A stretch of DNA of 64,000 nt from Heterocephalus glaber (GCF_000247695.1 NW_004624804.1:10888286-10952285); one strand, 5' to 3'. Positions 1 through 9,992 are shown, counted from the first letter of the stretch. Notes: generated by a model from the sequence alone, not told the origin. Translations and numbers: made by a program.

Positions 1-540
1 TGTGTTTTCCATTTTATTAGAGTACAGGTTCTTGAAGTAGATATTGATGATGCTTTGGATTTCTCCTGGATCTGTTGTGACTTCAGCTTTTTCATTCTTG
101 ATTGCGTGGATTTGAGCCTTTTCTTCCTTTTTTTTGATAAGGTTGGCTAAGGGTTTATCGATTTTATTTATTCCTTTGAAAAAACAACTCTTTGATTCAT
201 TAGTTTTTTCTAGGTTTTTTTTTTTGTAATTATAGTTTTTGTTGTAGAGGTCTTTCACGTCCTTAGGTTTATTTAAGGTTAGGTTTATTTAGGTTAATTT
301 TAGAGTATTTTAAGGTTTAGGTTTAATTCTTAAGTATTTAATTTTTCTTGACCCTATTGTGAATGCTATTTTCCTAGTTTCTTTCTCAGTGAGTTCATTA
401 TTGGTGTCTAGGAATGCTATTGATTTTTTTGTGTGTTGATTTTGTATTCTTCTACACTGCTGATTTTGGTTATTGTAGGAGTCTTTTGGTGGAAGTTTTT
501 GAGTTTTCTAGATAGAGGACATGATACAGTAATTTGACTT
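1..540 (-). mobile_element. L1 LINE fragment, antisense (ORF2 region)
   Basis: The plus strand is T-rich and reads as the reverse complement of the L1 ORF2 stretch just upstream of the reverse transcriptase core. The same L1 region recurs around 1340-1800, so this is a separate fragment from the L1 that follows. No intact ORF remains. The right edge, near a T/A-rich junction at 540-600, is approximate. Confidence 0.6.
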
Positions 541-1439
541 CTTTCATATATATATTTTTTTCTCCCTTTTATTTCCCCTTCATTTCTTTCTCTTGCTTGA
601 TTGGTATGGCTAATATTTTAAATACTGTGTTGTACAGGAGTGGTGATAGTGGACATCCTTGTTTTGATACTGATTTTAGAGGGAAAGTTACAGTATTTCC
701 CCACTTAATATGATGTTGGCTGTTGGTTTATCATAAATGGCCTTTATCAGATTGAGGTGAAGTTCTTTTATACCTATTTTTTTTCAGGAATTTTATTATA
801 AATGAGTGTTGGATTTTATCAAAAGCTTTTTCTGCATTTGTTGATATGATCGTGTAGTTTTTGTCCTTGGATCTGTAGATTTGTTGTATTACATTTATTG
901 AACCATCCCTGCATTCCTGGGATGAAACCTACTTGGTCATGATGTATGATCTTTTTGATGATTTGTTGCATTCTATTTGCCAATACCTTATTGAGAATTT
1001 TTCCATCTGTGTTCATTAAAGAGATTGATCTTTAGTTTTCTTTTTTTAGTTGGGTCTGTGTCTGGTTTTGGGATCAAAATGATGCTGGGTTCCAGAAATG
1101 AATTTAGAAGCACTCCTTCTCTACTGGTTTTGTTAAAGTTTGAGGAATATTGGTATTGTGACCTCCTTAAATATCTTGTACAACTGCGCAGTGAATCCAT
1201 AAGGTCCTGGGCTTTTCTTAGTTGATAGGCTTTTTATCACTGCCTCAATTTCATTGCTTATTATTGAATTGTTCAGAATTTTTGTGTCTTCTTGGTTCAG
1301 TTTTGATAATTTGTATGCATCTAGAAATCTCTCCATTTCTTCAAGATTTTCAAGTTTGTTGGAGTGCAGATATTTATAGTAGTTACTAATGATCTTCTGG
1401 ATTTAGGTGGTGTCCATTGTGATTTTTGCCTTTTTCATT

Positions 1440-1528
1440 TTTTTTTTTTCCCTCTGGTACTGGGGATTGAACTCAGGACCTTGTGCTTGCAAAGGAGGCT
1501 CACCACCACTGAGCTAAATCCCTGGCCT
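1440..1528 (-). mobile_element. ID-like SINE (tRNA-derived), antisense
   Basis: A T tract followed by the reverse complement of box B (ATTGAACTC) and box A (CACTGAGCTAAATCC) marks an antisense copy. It sits inside antisense L1 and is fairly diverged. Confidence 0.8.
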
Positions 1529-2198
1529 GCCTTTTTCATTTCTATTGCATTGTTGTGAGTTTTTTTTCTCTCTCTTTTGGTAAGTTTGGGAGTTTTTCTA
1601 TTTTTATTCTTTCAAAGAACCAGTTCTTTGATTTGTTGATTTTCTTTTAAAGTCTCAATTTCATTAATTTCTCCTCTGATCTTTATGATTTCCCTTCTTA
1701 AACTAGGTTTTTGTTTGGATTGTTGCTGCTTTTTGAGTATCTTGAGGTTTATCGTTATTTATTTGAGCTGTTTTCTAATGTGAGCATTGACTGCAATAAG
1801 CTTTTATTGTATTCCATAGGTTCTGGTTTATATGTACTGGTATTGTCATTTGATTTCAGAAATTGTTTAATTTCTTCCTTGATTTTTTTCTGTCATCCAT
1901 TGATTGTTCATGAGTGTGTTATTAAGTCTCCAGGTGCTTATGCATTTTCTGTGGTTTGTGATTGATTTCTAGTTTCAATACACAGTGGTCTGATAATATA
2001 CATGGGGTGATTTTGATTCTTTTGCATATATGTAAGCAGATTTGGTGGATTAGTAGTATATAGTTTATTTTGGAGAAAGTTCTGTGTGCTCCTGAGAAGA
2101 ATGTGTACTCTGTTGTAGAAGGGTACAACACTGTAGTTTATCTGTTAAGTCCATTGTTCAAAAGTGTGGTTCAGCTCTGATATTTCTTTGTAGAATTT

Positions 2199-2286
2199 TT
2201 TTTTTTTTTTTTTGGTACTGGGGATCGAACTCAGGTCCTTGCGCTTGCAAGGCGAGCAGCAGAACCACTGAGCTAAATCCCTGGCC
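2199..2286 (-). mobile_element. ID-like SINE, antisense, with TSD
   Basis: The T tract is followed by GGTACTGGGGATCGAACTC and CACTGAGCTAAATCC. The copy is flanked by the direct repeat TCTTTGTAGAATT (about 2185-2198 and 2287-2300), a target-site duplication within L1. Confidence 0.92.
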
Positions 2287-2683
2287 CCTCTTTGTAGAAT
2301 TATGGTTTAGTTGATCTTTCTGTTTGTGAAAGTAGGATATTGAGGTCATTCACTATGATTGTGTTGGTGTTTATTTGATCATTTATGTTGAGCAGTATTT
2401 GTTTTATGAAGTTAGGTACTCCAATATTTGTTTCATATATATATTTACAAGTGTTATTTCTTCTTGTTGAATTATTATTCTCTAAACTAGTATGTAGTGA
2501 ATGGCTTTGCCTCTTCTGATAAATTTTAACTTGAAGTTTACTTTGAAAATAAAATTGCTATCCCTGTCTGCATGCTTTTGGGGTCTTGGTACATGCAATA
2601 CTCATTTCTTTTCTTTCTTTTTTTCTTTTCGTTTTTTTTTAAGAGTAGGAAGAATTTATTGAGAAAAAGAAAGCTTCTGTCTA

Positions 2684-2789
2684 GGGGCCGGGGATTTAGC
2701 TCAGTGGTGCCACTACCTGCCTCTCAAGCGCAAGGTCCTGAGTTCGAACTCTGGTATCAAAAAACAAAACAAAACAAAAATAAAAGTAA
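2684..2789 (+). mobile_element. ID-like SINE, sense, with TSD
   Basis: The box A region GGGGATTTAGCTCAGTGG and box B GAGTTCGAAC are followed by an A-rich tail (CAAAA repeats). The flanking direct repeat AAGAAAGCTTCTGTCT is visible at about 2667-2682 and again at 2790-2806. Confidence 0.92.
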
Positions 2790-2960
2790 AAGAAAGCTTC
2801 TGTCTAAGAGAGACAGAAGAGGGACCTGGAAAGTGGGTTGCCTGCCCACCCTGATTTTTCAAAGGTGTTTTATTGAGCAAAGCCAGAAGGTGAGGAAGGT
2901 ATAATGTGGGACAAAACTACAGTCAAGTAATAAGATTACAAGTACAATTGCTTAGGTAAT

Positions 2961-2964
2961 ATAT

Positions 2965-3011
<47 letters not shown>

Positions 3012-3087
3012 TTTGTGCTGGGGATCGAACTCGGGACCTTGCGCTTGCAAGGCAGGTAATGGAACCACTGAGCTAAATTCCCAGCCT
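2961..3087 (-). mobile_element. ID-like SINE, antisense, with an expanded (ATTT)n tail
   Basis: The body at 3015-3087 has GGGGATCGAACTCGGGACC and CACTGAGCTAAATTCC. Its tail on the plus strand is an uninterrupted ATTT array from about 2963 to 3014. The flanking repeat CTTAGGTAATA occurs on both sides, so array and body moved as one insertion. Confidence 0.92.
2963..3014. repeat. (ATTT)n microsatellite
   Basis: About thirteen perfect ATTT units form the tail of the adjacent antisense SINE. It is probably length-polymorphic. Confidence 0.95.
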
Positions 3088-3361
3088 CACTTAGGTAATA
3101 TTGATCCAATGGGAAATCATGAGGTGGGACAAAACTGTGATCAACCAATAAGATTACAAGTATAGTCACTTAGGTAATATTAATTAAATGGGGATCAAAT
3201 GAGGAACCAAGTCATAGCAAGCATATATGGAACAAATAAGGATTTCTCAGAAGAAATGGGATAAGGAGGTTTTGGTCCCCACCCAAGGTGACTGATGGTT
3301 ATTTAGCCTATCAGTCACTGCTGTTCATCCCTAGGGGAAGTATGTGAGTATAGTAGTTCCT

Positions 3362-3484
3362 CTTTTTTCTTTTTTTTTTTTGGTACTGGGGATTGATCTC
3401 AAGACCTTGCACTTTTGGGGATCAAACTTGAGACCTTGCCCTTGTGAGGCAGGCGATGGAACTACTGAACTAAATCCCTAGCCC
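3362..3484 (-). mobile_element. ID-like SINE with internal duplication, antisense
   Basis: The box B half is present twice: a first GGGGATTGATCTCAAGACC near 3388-3406 and a second GGGGATCAAACTTGAGACC near 3417-3435, followed by one box A half. Flanks AGTTCCTC (about 3354 and 3486) look like a target duplication. The unit is about 30 bases longer than its relatives. Confidence 0.85.
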
Positions 3485-4483
3485 TAGTTCCTCCTTTCTG
3501 AATTCTGGCCTTCAGTAATGGGCCTCAGTTGTCTTCTATATTAATACCAACACCCCCACCCCCCGGGCCTGGCCCTGTCTGACTGTAATATATCCAACTA
3601 ACTTAGCTGTTTACAGTATTCCCCCTTCTGAAGAAGTGTCCCTAACTATAGTTAGGGGAGAAAGGGCATAGTTTCTGTCTAACTGCTTTGGGCTGAGAAA
3701 GGTCAATGTAGGGGAGACCACAGTCAGGGGCCCTCTCTGGAGAGCTAATCTAATGGGCCTCAGATAGAAGTTATGTTGTAGTTTAGTAGTTATGAACTTT
3801 CTTTATAAGGTTGATCTGGTGGATCCCCATAAAAGGAATCTGGCACGTTTGTCATTGGTTCCATCTGAATGATTTCTTGGAGTTTGGCAGCCCCTAGGCA
3901 AGAATAAACAATTTAAGCATAAATAATCAGAGGATAAGCACTAGAATGGGAAAACAGATTGGGGAGAGAGCCATGTCTAGAAACTTAAGGGACTGGAATA
4001 GCAGTTATAACCCGCTGGCTCTTAGACCCCTTTACTGATGAAATACTGTTTCCTATCCTTTGATTTTTAGTCTGTGAATTTCTTTTTGGATTAATGAGTT
4101 TCTTGAATGCAACAGGCTGTTGGATTCTGCTTTTTTGTCTGGTTTGTCAATTGTAATTGGGGAGTTGAGGCCATTTACATTGAGAGTTATTACTGAAAGT
4201 ATTGATTTATTCATGTCATTGCATTATTTTTCTGTTGACCTCTTTATTTTTCTTTCTGTAACTCTGCTTTGTTTGATGTATTCATTCCATCTGACTTTTT
4301 GGCTTTGTGTCTCTGTCAAGGATATTCTTGAATATTTTTTTGAGTACTGGTTTGGTGTACACATATCTCTTAAGGCGTTCTTTTAGAAGGCCCTTATCTC
4401 TCTCTCTATTTTGAGAGAAAGTTTTGTGGTATATTTTAATCTAGTTTGGAAGTTGTTTGCTTTTAGGGCTTGAAATACTTCAC

Positions 4484-4636
4484 AACTGGGCTTGGTGGTA
4501 CACGCCTGTAGCTGAGGCAGGAGGATCACTGGGAGTTCGAGGTTAGCCTGGGCTACATAGTGAGTTCAAGGACAACCTGAACTACAAAGCAAGACCCCAT
4601 CTCAAAAAACAAAAAAACATAAAAACAAACAGAAAA
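4484..4636 (+). mobile_element. B1-type SINE, sense, with TSD
   Basis: A 7SL-derived body (GGGCTTGGTGGTACACGCC, then GGCAGGAGGATCACTGGGAG) ends in ATCTCAAAAAAC. The direct repeat GAAATACTTCAC flanks it on both sides inside antisense L1. It carries the internal duplication typical of rodent B1 (two TAGTGAG/CTACA-type segments). Confidence 0.93.
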
Positions 4637-4708
4637 AAGAAATACTTCACTTTAGTCTCTCTTGGGCTTTAAAATTTATGTTAGAGACATCGGCAAGAAG
4701 TCTGCTAT

Positions 4709-4853
4709 AGCTTGGCATGGTGGCACATGCCTGCAATCCCAGCACTTGGGAGACTGAGGCAGGACGATTGCTGAAAGTTTGAGGCCAGCCTGGAACATAG
4801 TGAGTTCAGGGCAGCCTGAACTACAAAAGGAGACCCTGCTTTTAAAACCCCAA
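4709..4853 (+). mobile_element. B1-type SINE, sense, with TSD
   Basis: The body begins CTTGGCATGGTGGCACATG and includes CCCAGCACTTGGGAGACTGA. The target duplication AAGAAGTCTGCTATA is found on both flanks. Confidence 0.93.
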
Positions 4854-6513
4854 AAAAGAAGTCTGCTATAATCCTGATGAGTTTACCTTTATAAGTGATT
4901 TGTTGTTTTTCTCTGGCAGCTTTTAAGATTCTTTTTGTTGGATATCTGGGATTTTGATTAAGATGTGTTAGGGGAGCTTCTTTTGTCATCATAGTTAGTT
5001 GGTTTTCTATATGCCATGTTTACCTGTATGTTGAAATCTTTCCTCATACTTGGAAAGTCTTCTGTTACGATTTCTGTAAACAGATTTCTTTTATTCCATG
5101 TATGCCAGCTTCTCTTGTTTTAAAGAAGGTAAGTTTATTTTACTATCCAATTTTTTTCTTAAAATGTTTAATTCTTGATAAAACAAACTTTTAGTACCAT
5201 AGAAACTTTCTGACATGTACAATGACATATTATTACTATGTACAATTTCAAAAACAAAAGCTTCTAGCTCCAAGTAAAGTGATGTTGAACATCCTGACTA
5301 TATTTAAGCTATAAGAAATTTGCTAGATGGCTAATGTTTTCCTTGACTTGGAAATAAATCAGACAATTGAAAAATATAAATAAGACCTTCAATGAATTGA
5401 GAATCATAAAAATGCTGTCTGAAGTTCAGTCATTTGGATTTTGGGAGGTTTGTAGTAGTTGTAAGAGTTCAACAAGCAAAATGAAACCCTGTGACTGTTC
5501 AAACTTCAGTCTTCCAGGACAGGTCCTGTAGGTTCACAGTTGGTCTATGAAAGATAAAAAGCTATCCCTTGTTGTAGCAGAACTTGGTATATGGTTCATA
5601 TTCCATTTTTCACCAGCTCATGGACTCCATTCTCATCAGTGATTAAAGGGGCCTGAAATTCTTTATCTGCCACATAACTTTCTAGTCCTTCTCCAGCATA
5701 GGAAATGAGAGATTTCATACTGAATTGGTACATCATTGGTATCCTTCAAGCGGGGAATTGCTGGAAGGCGAGAACCATTTTCATCTATGAAGTGGCCCCT
5801 TGCATTGAGGACCCAGCAAGGATGAAGGGACATCAAAGCATGCCTTTGTAGTCGTAGGGTTGTCCTTCCCATTCTGACTGTCTGCATTCTTTAGCGGGGA
5901 AAACTCATCTTCCATAATACTTCATACACCACAAACTTCTTTGCAAACTGGAAGATGTCAAAGACAAATTTTTCTATCTTTATTCTGTTTGGCTTTTCTG
6001 GCTTAATTAACTCCCCCTGGGAATCCACATATGAAATCTTCTTTTGAGCCACATGGTACTCTAGCTGAGTAGAGGTTCATAAACACTGACAACATCTCTC
6101 AGAAATGGTACGGTGAAGAAATGATTAGCAGTGTTGCCCACATTAAACAACAGTTATCCATCTGAGCTTCATTTTTGAGCTTTGGTCGGGGAAATTTCAC
6201 TGTATTTTACACCTGGTACATGCCATGCACTCAGCAAACCACTCCAACTGGTTCAGTAGGGTTCGTCTTCTCTACCACCTTTGCCCCACAGTCTGCTCCT
6301 TTCTGAATGCAAAATCCAATAAATCGTGGGTCTGCCACTTTTACCAACATATTGTCCACACAATAGACATGAATGCACCAAATGCCTCTTTGTTCCATAT
6401 CTTCCCTAATATTCTGGGCTGCAAGAGCCCAATAAAGACCCCCATTTCCACCTGGGGCCACAGAAACTTTGTTCTTCTCTTCCAAAATAATTTTCCCATC
6501 AAAACTCATAGCA

Positions 6514-6587
6514 GGGCTGGGGATTTAGTTCAGTGGTTCTGTCACCTGCCTCGCAAGTGCAAGGTCCCGAGTTCGATCCCCGGTACC

Positions 6588-6618
<31 letters not shown>

Positions 6619-6630
6619 CAAAGCAAAAAA
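6514..6630 (+). mobile_element. ID-like SINE, sense, inside the UAP1 copy
   Basis: GGGCTGGGGATTTAGTTCAG, box B GAGTTCGATCCCCGGTACC, then a long CAAAA-rich tail. The pseudogene sequence AACTCATAGCAG is duplicated at both ends, so the SINE arrived after the retrocopy. Confidence 0.94.
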
Positions 6631-6677
6631 ACCTCATAGCAGGTAGCATTCCCTGCTAAAAAAAGATTACATTCTCT

Positions 6678-6761
6678 TTTTTTTTTTGGTACCAGGGATT
6701 GAACTCCAGTCCTTGCGCTTGCGCAGCAGGTGGCAAAACCACTGAGCTCAATCCCCGGCCC
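6678..6761 (-). mobile_element. ID-like SINE, antisense, inside the UAP1 copy
   Basis: T tract, GGTACCAGGGATTGAACTCC, then CACTGAGCTCAATCCCCGGCC. The duplication ACATTCTCTTTT flanks it. It faces the previous SINE head to head across about 50 bases. Confidence 0.93.
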
Positions 6762-7330
6762 AACATTCTCTTTTTTTTAAACCAAAGTACAACAAAGCTT
6801 TGTGAAGAAATCCTTTGTTGCTTCCATTGTTCTGCCACTGGTTATTATATACCATGGAATGATGCATTTGTTGCCATAATATTTTCAGCTAACAGTTGTA
6901 ACTTTAGGATATGCTCTGCTTCAATCTAAAAAAGTGTCTTATGGGATGGTAAACCAACATCATACATCTTCTTGGGATATGCAACTCCAAGTCTTGTCCC
7001 CTGCCCACCAGCTAGAAGGAGAACTACTTTGTTCTGAGAAATCTGGAAAAGTCCTTCACTTTCCCAGGCCTGGAGCTGATCTTGGTCCCTAGTGGCACTG
7101 CCCAACACGGTTTCATTCGTGCCTCTACTTTCTCTTGGTGAAAAGACTGGTTAAATCCTTGAATAGCCTTTTGGAAAAAGAAATTCAGCTTTTCAAAAGT
7201 TCATGGCCTGAAGCTCCGCATAAAGTTCTACCTGTTGTGCTTCTTCCAGTTCATTCCAGAACTGCAGCAGGTGTTCCTGCCCAGCTTTGGACAACTTGAG
7301 TTTGAGGTCATTAGCATTCATAGTGCTCTG

Positions 7331-7426
7331 GGCCGGGAATTTAGCTCAGTGGTGCTGTGCCTGTCTTGCAAGCGCAGGGTCCAGAGTTCGATCCCTGGTA
7401 CCAAAAAACCACACACAAAACCGCAA
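7331..7426 (+). mobile_element. ID-like SINE, sense, in the UAP1 copy's 5'UTR
   Basis: GGGCCGGGAATTTAGCTCAG and box B AGAGTTCGATCCC precede an A/C-rich tail. The perfect target duplication ATTCATAGTGCTCTG surrounds it and includes the pseudogene's old start codon context. Confidence 0.95.
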
Positions 7427-7991
7427 CCATTCATAGTGCTCTGGTGGCTAAGCTCTGTGAAAGCAGGAGTGTGATTTTTGCACCTGTGAACCTCCCTCGG
7501 CGCGACTTCCTTTCCGCCCGGCTCGAGCTCCAGCTCCCCATCCCTTGGCTAGGCCGCTCATCGGTGTCCTGAGCCCGCCCAGAATATATACCCTCACCGG
7601 GGGAGTGGGGCAGTGGGGTAGGCCGGGAGAGGGGCAAGGGCAGCACCAGCGCCGGCCTCCTCGCCCCTCTCGCCGCGCCGAGTGGTTATGGTGTGGGGAG
7701 GGGTGGAAGCAGACGGCCCCATGTATGCTAGCTTCTAGTTTTTTGACTCCAGTAGGCCTTAGTTTGGTCTTAGCGTCTAGTAGCTGTTGGGTGAATTTTT
7801 CTTGTTCTTATTGTTTTTAAGGTTTCTCTGAGTAGTTTGTAATTTACCATTTTATTCTCGATTTCAGAAACTGTCTTCACATCGGTCATTTCTGCAGTTT
7901 ATGAATTCTATATAATTTTTTATCTCCAGTATTTCTTTCTGACACCTTTTTGTGGAGTCTGTATCCTTGGTAAATTTGTCATTCATGGTTT

Positions 7992-8074
7992 TTTTCTTTG
8001 GTACCAGGGATCGAACTCAGGACCTTGTGCTTGGGCAGCAGGCAGCAGAACCACTGAGCTAAATACCCGGCCCT
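7992..8074 (-). mobile_element. ID-like SINE, antisense, with TSD
   Basis: GGTACCAGGGATCGAACTC and CACTGAGCTAAATACCCGG are flanked by TGTCATTCATG on each side, within L1. Confidence 0.92.
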
Positions 8075-8339
8075 GTCATTCATGTTTTGAAACATTTTGG
8101 CCAGCTCTCCCAATTTTTGGTTTCTTCCATATCCACATTGTTCATTTTGTGTGTCTGTTGTTAGTTTTTGGCTTGTGTCCTCTTTGAACTTGTCAAATTT
8201 TTTCCTCTTCCTTAATCAGTTTGTCCAACTCGACTTCTTGGTGTTTGCTTTCCTTTGCATTGGTTCCCTTGGATCTGCCCCAGGAGAGCTAGGAGACTAG
8301 GGGGACCTTTTTTCCATGGTCCTTTTTTTGTTTTTTGGT

Positions 8340-9340
8340 GCTGAGGGTTGAGGTCAAGTAGAGTCAGGAGAGATTGTAGTTGGTGTGAAGATCTTTTTAG
8401 TTAGATTCTGCCTTCCAGTGATGTGTTCATGGCTTTGAGTCTAAACCAGTGATGGTGAACCTTTTAGAGCTTCTGATGATAACAAATAGCCAGCTGCAGC
8501 ACAAGTGGTATAGATTTGCCACCCTTGGTCTATACTGTATTGTTATTAGCAGTTAGTCTGCAGTATCGGAGAAAAAAATGGGAAGGGAAGGGAAGACATA
8601 GAGGGATGGGTGAAAGGAGTATAAGTCAGTAGGAGGTGAGGTAGATAGTAGTAGTAATGATATGTAAAAATATTGTATGGGGGGTCAGATGCTGTTGGAG
8701 GTCTTTTTTAGTTGGAGTTAAGGGAAAGAGTTTTAAGATGATGTTGGGGGTGGGGGTGGGATATAGGATAAGGGAGGTGTAATTCAGGATTGAGGAAAGC
8801 TGCAAGTTTGTCAGAACCTGCTGATATATTTGTGCACCTGAAAGGTGGAGAAGAGGCACAGGAAGACAAGGGGACAGGTAAGATAGGGAAGAGCAAAAAG
8901 AATAGAATAGGGAGGACAGAAGGTTAATGTGAGAGAAGATAGGAAAGACAGAGAGAACAGAATATAGGGAAAGAAAAACCTTGAAGAATTTAAAACATAG
9001 GAGAAACAAGGAAAAAATTAAAATAGTAGTGATACAGAAAGAAGAATTGAAGAAAAGGAATGGCAAGAAAAGAGAGAGAGAGAGAGCGAGAGCAAAGAAA
9101 TAACAACTGTGTTTCTGGCGAGTCTTCTCTGAGCTTTTCCATTGTGACACCTCCTCTGGCCAGCATATAGGGTCCTCTTTCCTGAGTGTCTGCGAAGTTT
9201 TATCAAATATTCAGTGGATGCTGCTGCTGCTGCTAAGCAACAGAAAGGCTGGCTTGTAAAAACATTATGGTATGTCTTCATCCACCTTATTCACAAGAGC
9301 TGGCACCTTATGACTTCTCGCTCTTCCTCAAAGTCAAAAT
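8340..9340. other. Purine-rich stretch, probable L1 5' region remnant
   Basis: No gene is seen. 8570-9090 is strongly purine-biased on the plus strand with GGGAAGG and GA runs, including an AG dinucleotide array at about 9070-9090. A (GCT)5 run lies at 9219-9234. A segment at 8450-8530 resembles the end of a non-autonomous DNA transposon, but weakly. A 174-codon minus-strand open frame here is low-complexity (S/L/F rich) and reflects composition only. Confidence 0.45.
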
Positions 9341-9364
9341 AACCATGAAAAATCAACGTTTTGG

Positions 9365-9508
9365 TTTGTTTTTGAGACAAGGTCTTGCTATGTAATTCTG
9401 GCTGGCCTTGAAATTACGATGTAGACCAGGCTGACCTTGCACTTGAGCAATCCTCCTGCCTTACCCTCATGAGTGCTAGGATTACAGGTGTGCGCCATTA
9501 CATCTAGT
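9365..9508 (-). mobile_element. B1-type SINE, antisense
   Basis: TTTTTGAGACAAGGTCTTGC, TCCTCCTGCCTTACCC and AGTGCTAGGATTACAGGTG are reverse-complement B1 hallmarks. Confidence 0.92.
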
Positions 9509-9681
9509 TAAAAGTCAACCTTTTGAATCAATTCAGGACATCAAGGCAGCCACAATAGTGTAATGACACTCAGGAAAGAGAACTAGCACTGCTTCAGAAA
9601 ATGACGATGGGAAGTCTGTTCAAAATGAGGGGGAGGATTGAGGAGGATTAATGGTAGTATATCTTTTATAGCAATACATTA

Positions 9682-9774
9682 TTTATTTTTTTTTTTTTTG
9701 CGGTACTGGGGGTAGAACTCAGGACCTTGCACTTGTGAGGCAGGCGCAGCGCCACTGAGCTAAATCCCCGGCCC
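9682..9774 (-). mobile_element. ID-like SINE, antisense (first of a pair)
   Basis: T tract, GGTACTGGGGGTAGAACTC, then CACTGAGCTAAATCCCCGG. It lies directly before a second copy, and AGCAATACATT (9670) and AGCAATGCATT (9872) bracket the pair as a whole. Confidence 0.9.
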
Positions 9775-9782
9775 TTTTAAAT

Positions 9783-9869
9783 TTTTTTCTTTTTTTCGGT
9801 AACAGGAATCGAACTCAGGACCTTGCACTTGCCAGGCAGGTGCAGCGCTGCTGAGCTACATCCCCAGCT
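9783..9869 (-). mobile_element. ID-like SINE, antisense (second of a pair)
   Basis: GGTAACAGGAATCGAACTC and CTGAGCTACATCCCCAGC. It is more diverged than its neighbour and shares the outer flanking repeat with it. Confidence 0.9.
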
Positions 9870-9910
9870 ACAGCAATGCATTTTTAAAAAAACTTAAACC
9901 TCATGTATCT

Positions 9911-9992
9911 TTTTTTTTGGTACCGGGGATCAAACTCGGGTCCTTGTGCTTGCGAGGCAGGTGGCGAAACCACTGAGCTAAATCTCTGGTTC
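9911..9992 (-). mobile_element. ID-like SINE, antisense, with TSD
   Basis: GGTACCGGGGATCAAACTC and CACTGAGCTAAATCTCTGG. CATGTATCTTTT is duplicated on both sides. Confidence 0.92.

Larger units (their letters stand above)
2610..4040. mobile_element. Unassigned insertion in L1, LTR-like
   Basis: L1 similarity stops near 2610 and returns near 4040. The intervening 1.4 kb carries three ID-like SINEs in non-L1 sequence. It contains TTTATTGAG motifs near 2654 and 2868 (antisense polyadenylation-signal-like) and a stretch at 3560-4020 resembling rodent endogenous-retrovirus LTR or flank sequence in composition. No coding pieces were recognised. The LTR assignment is a guess; that it is not L1 is the firmer statement. 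Confidence 0.4.
5115..7718 (-). pseudogene. UAP1P: UAP1 processed pseudogene (UDP-GlcNAc pyrophosphorylase retrocopy)
   Basis: On the minus strand this is an intronless copy of the UAP1/AGX1 mRNA, whose enzyme makes UDP-N-acetylglucosamine. The start codon is at 7321-7319 with a GC-rich 5'UTR up to about 7718. The nucleotide-binding motif [11 protein letters not shown] is at about 7000-7035. Other recognisable parts are [28 protein letters not shown] (6231-6509) and [18 protein letters not shown] (5663-5887), followed by 3'UTR with an AATAAA near 5136-5131. The reading frame is broken by a one-base insertion giving a stop about 40 codons in (near 7195), by further frameshifts, and by two SINEs at 6514 and 6678. 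A third SINE lies 10 bases upstream of the start. Flanks CATGTATGCCAGCTTCT (5098) and CATGTATGCTAGCTTCT (7720) are the target duplication. It is non-functional as an enzyme. Confidence 0.95.
600..8600 (-). mobile_element. Long, interrupted L1 LINE, antisense
   Basis: Read on the minus strand, order runs from 5' sequence near 8600 to reverse transcriptase near 600. Decayed ORF2 pieces are visible: 1133-1336 holds the motif KKSPGPYGFTAQLYK and 819-1016 holds [16 protein letters not shown], both typical of L1 reverse transcriptase. The piece at 1922-2131 holds TEYTFFSGAH and ILSDHC, typical of the endonuclease domain. L1-like sequence resumes at about 4040-5096 and 7738-8250 (probably the upstream and ORF1 part) around later insertions: SINEs, a 1.4 kb unassigned block and a UAP1 retrocopy. 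Many stops and frameshifts make it inactive. The 5' limit is uncertain because 8300-9150 grades into purine-rich sequence. Confidence 0.8.

Noticed and set aside
2684..2760. Possible tRNA genes at the many TTAGCTCAGTGGT / GTTCGATCC matches
   Set aside because: These are box A and box B of SINEs with A tails and target duplications; the cloverleaf stems are not kept.
6225..6659. 144-codon plus-strand open frame
   Set aside because: Antisense of the UAP1 pseudogene followed by translated SINE tail.
8626..9150. 174-codon minus-strand open frame
   Set aside because: Low-complexity Ser/Leu/Phe-rich translation of a purine/pyrimidine-biased stretch, probably L1 5' region.
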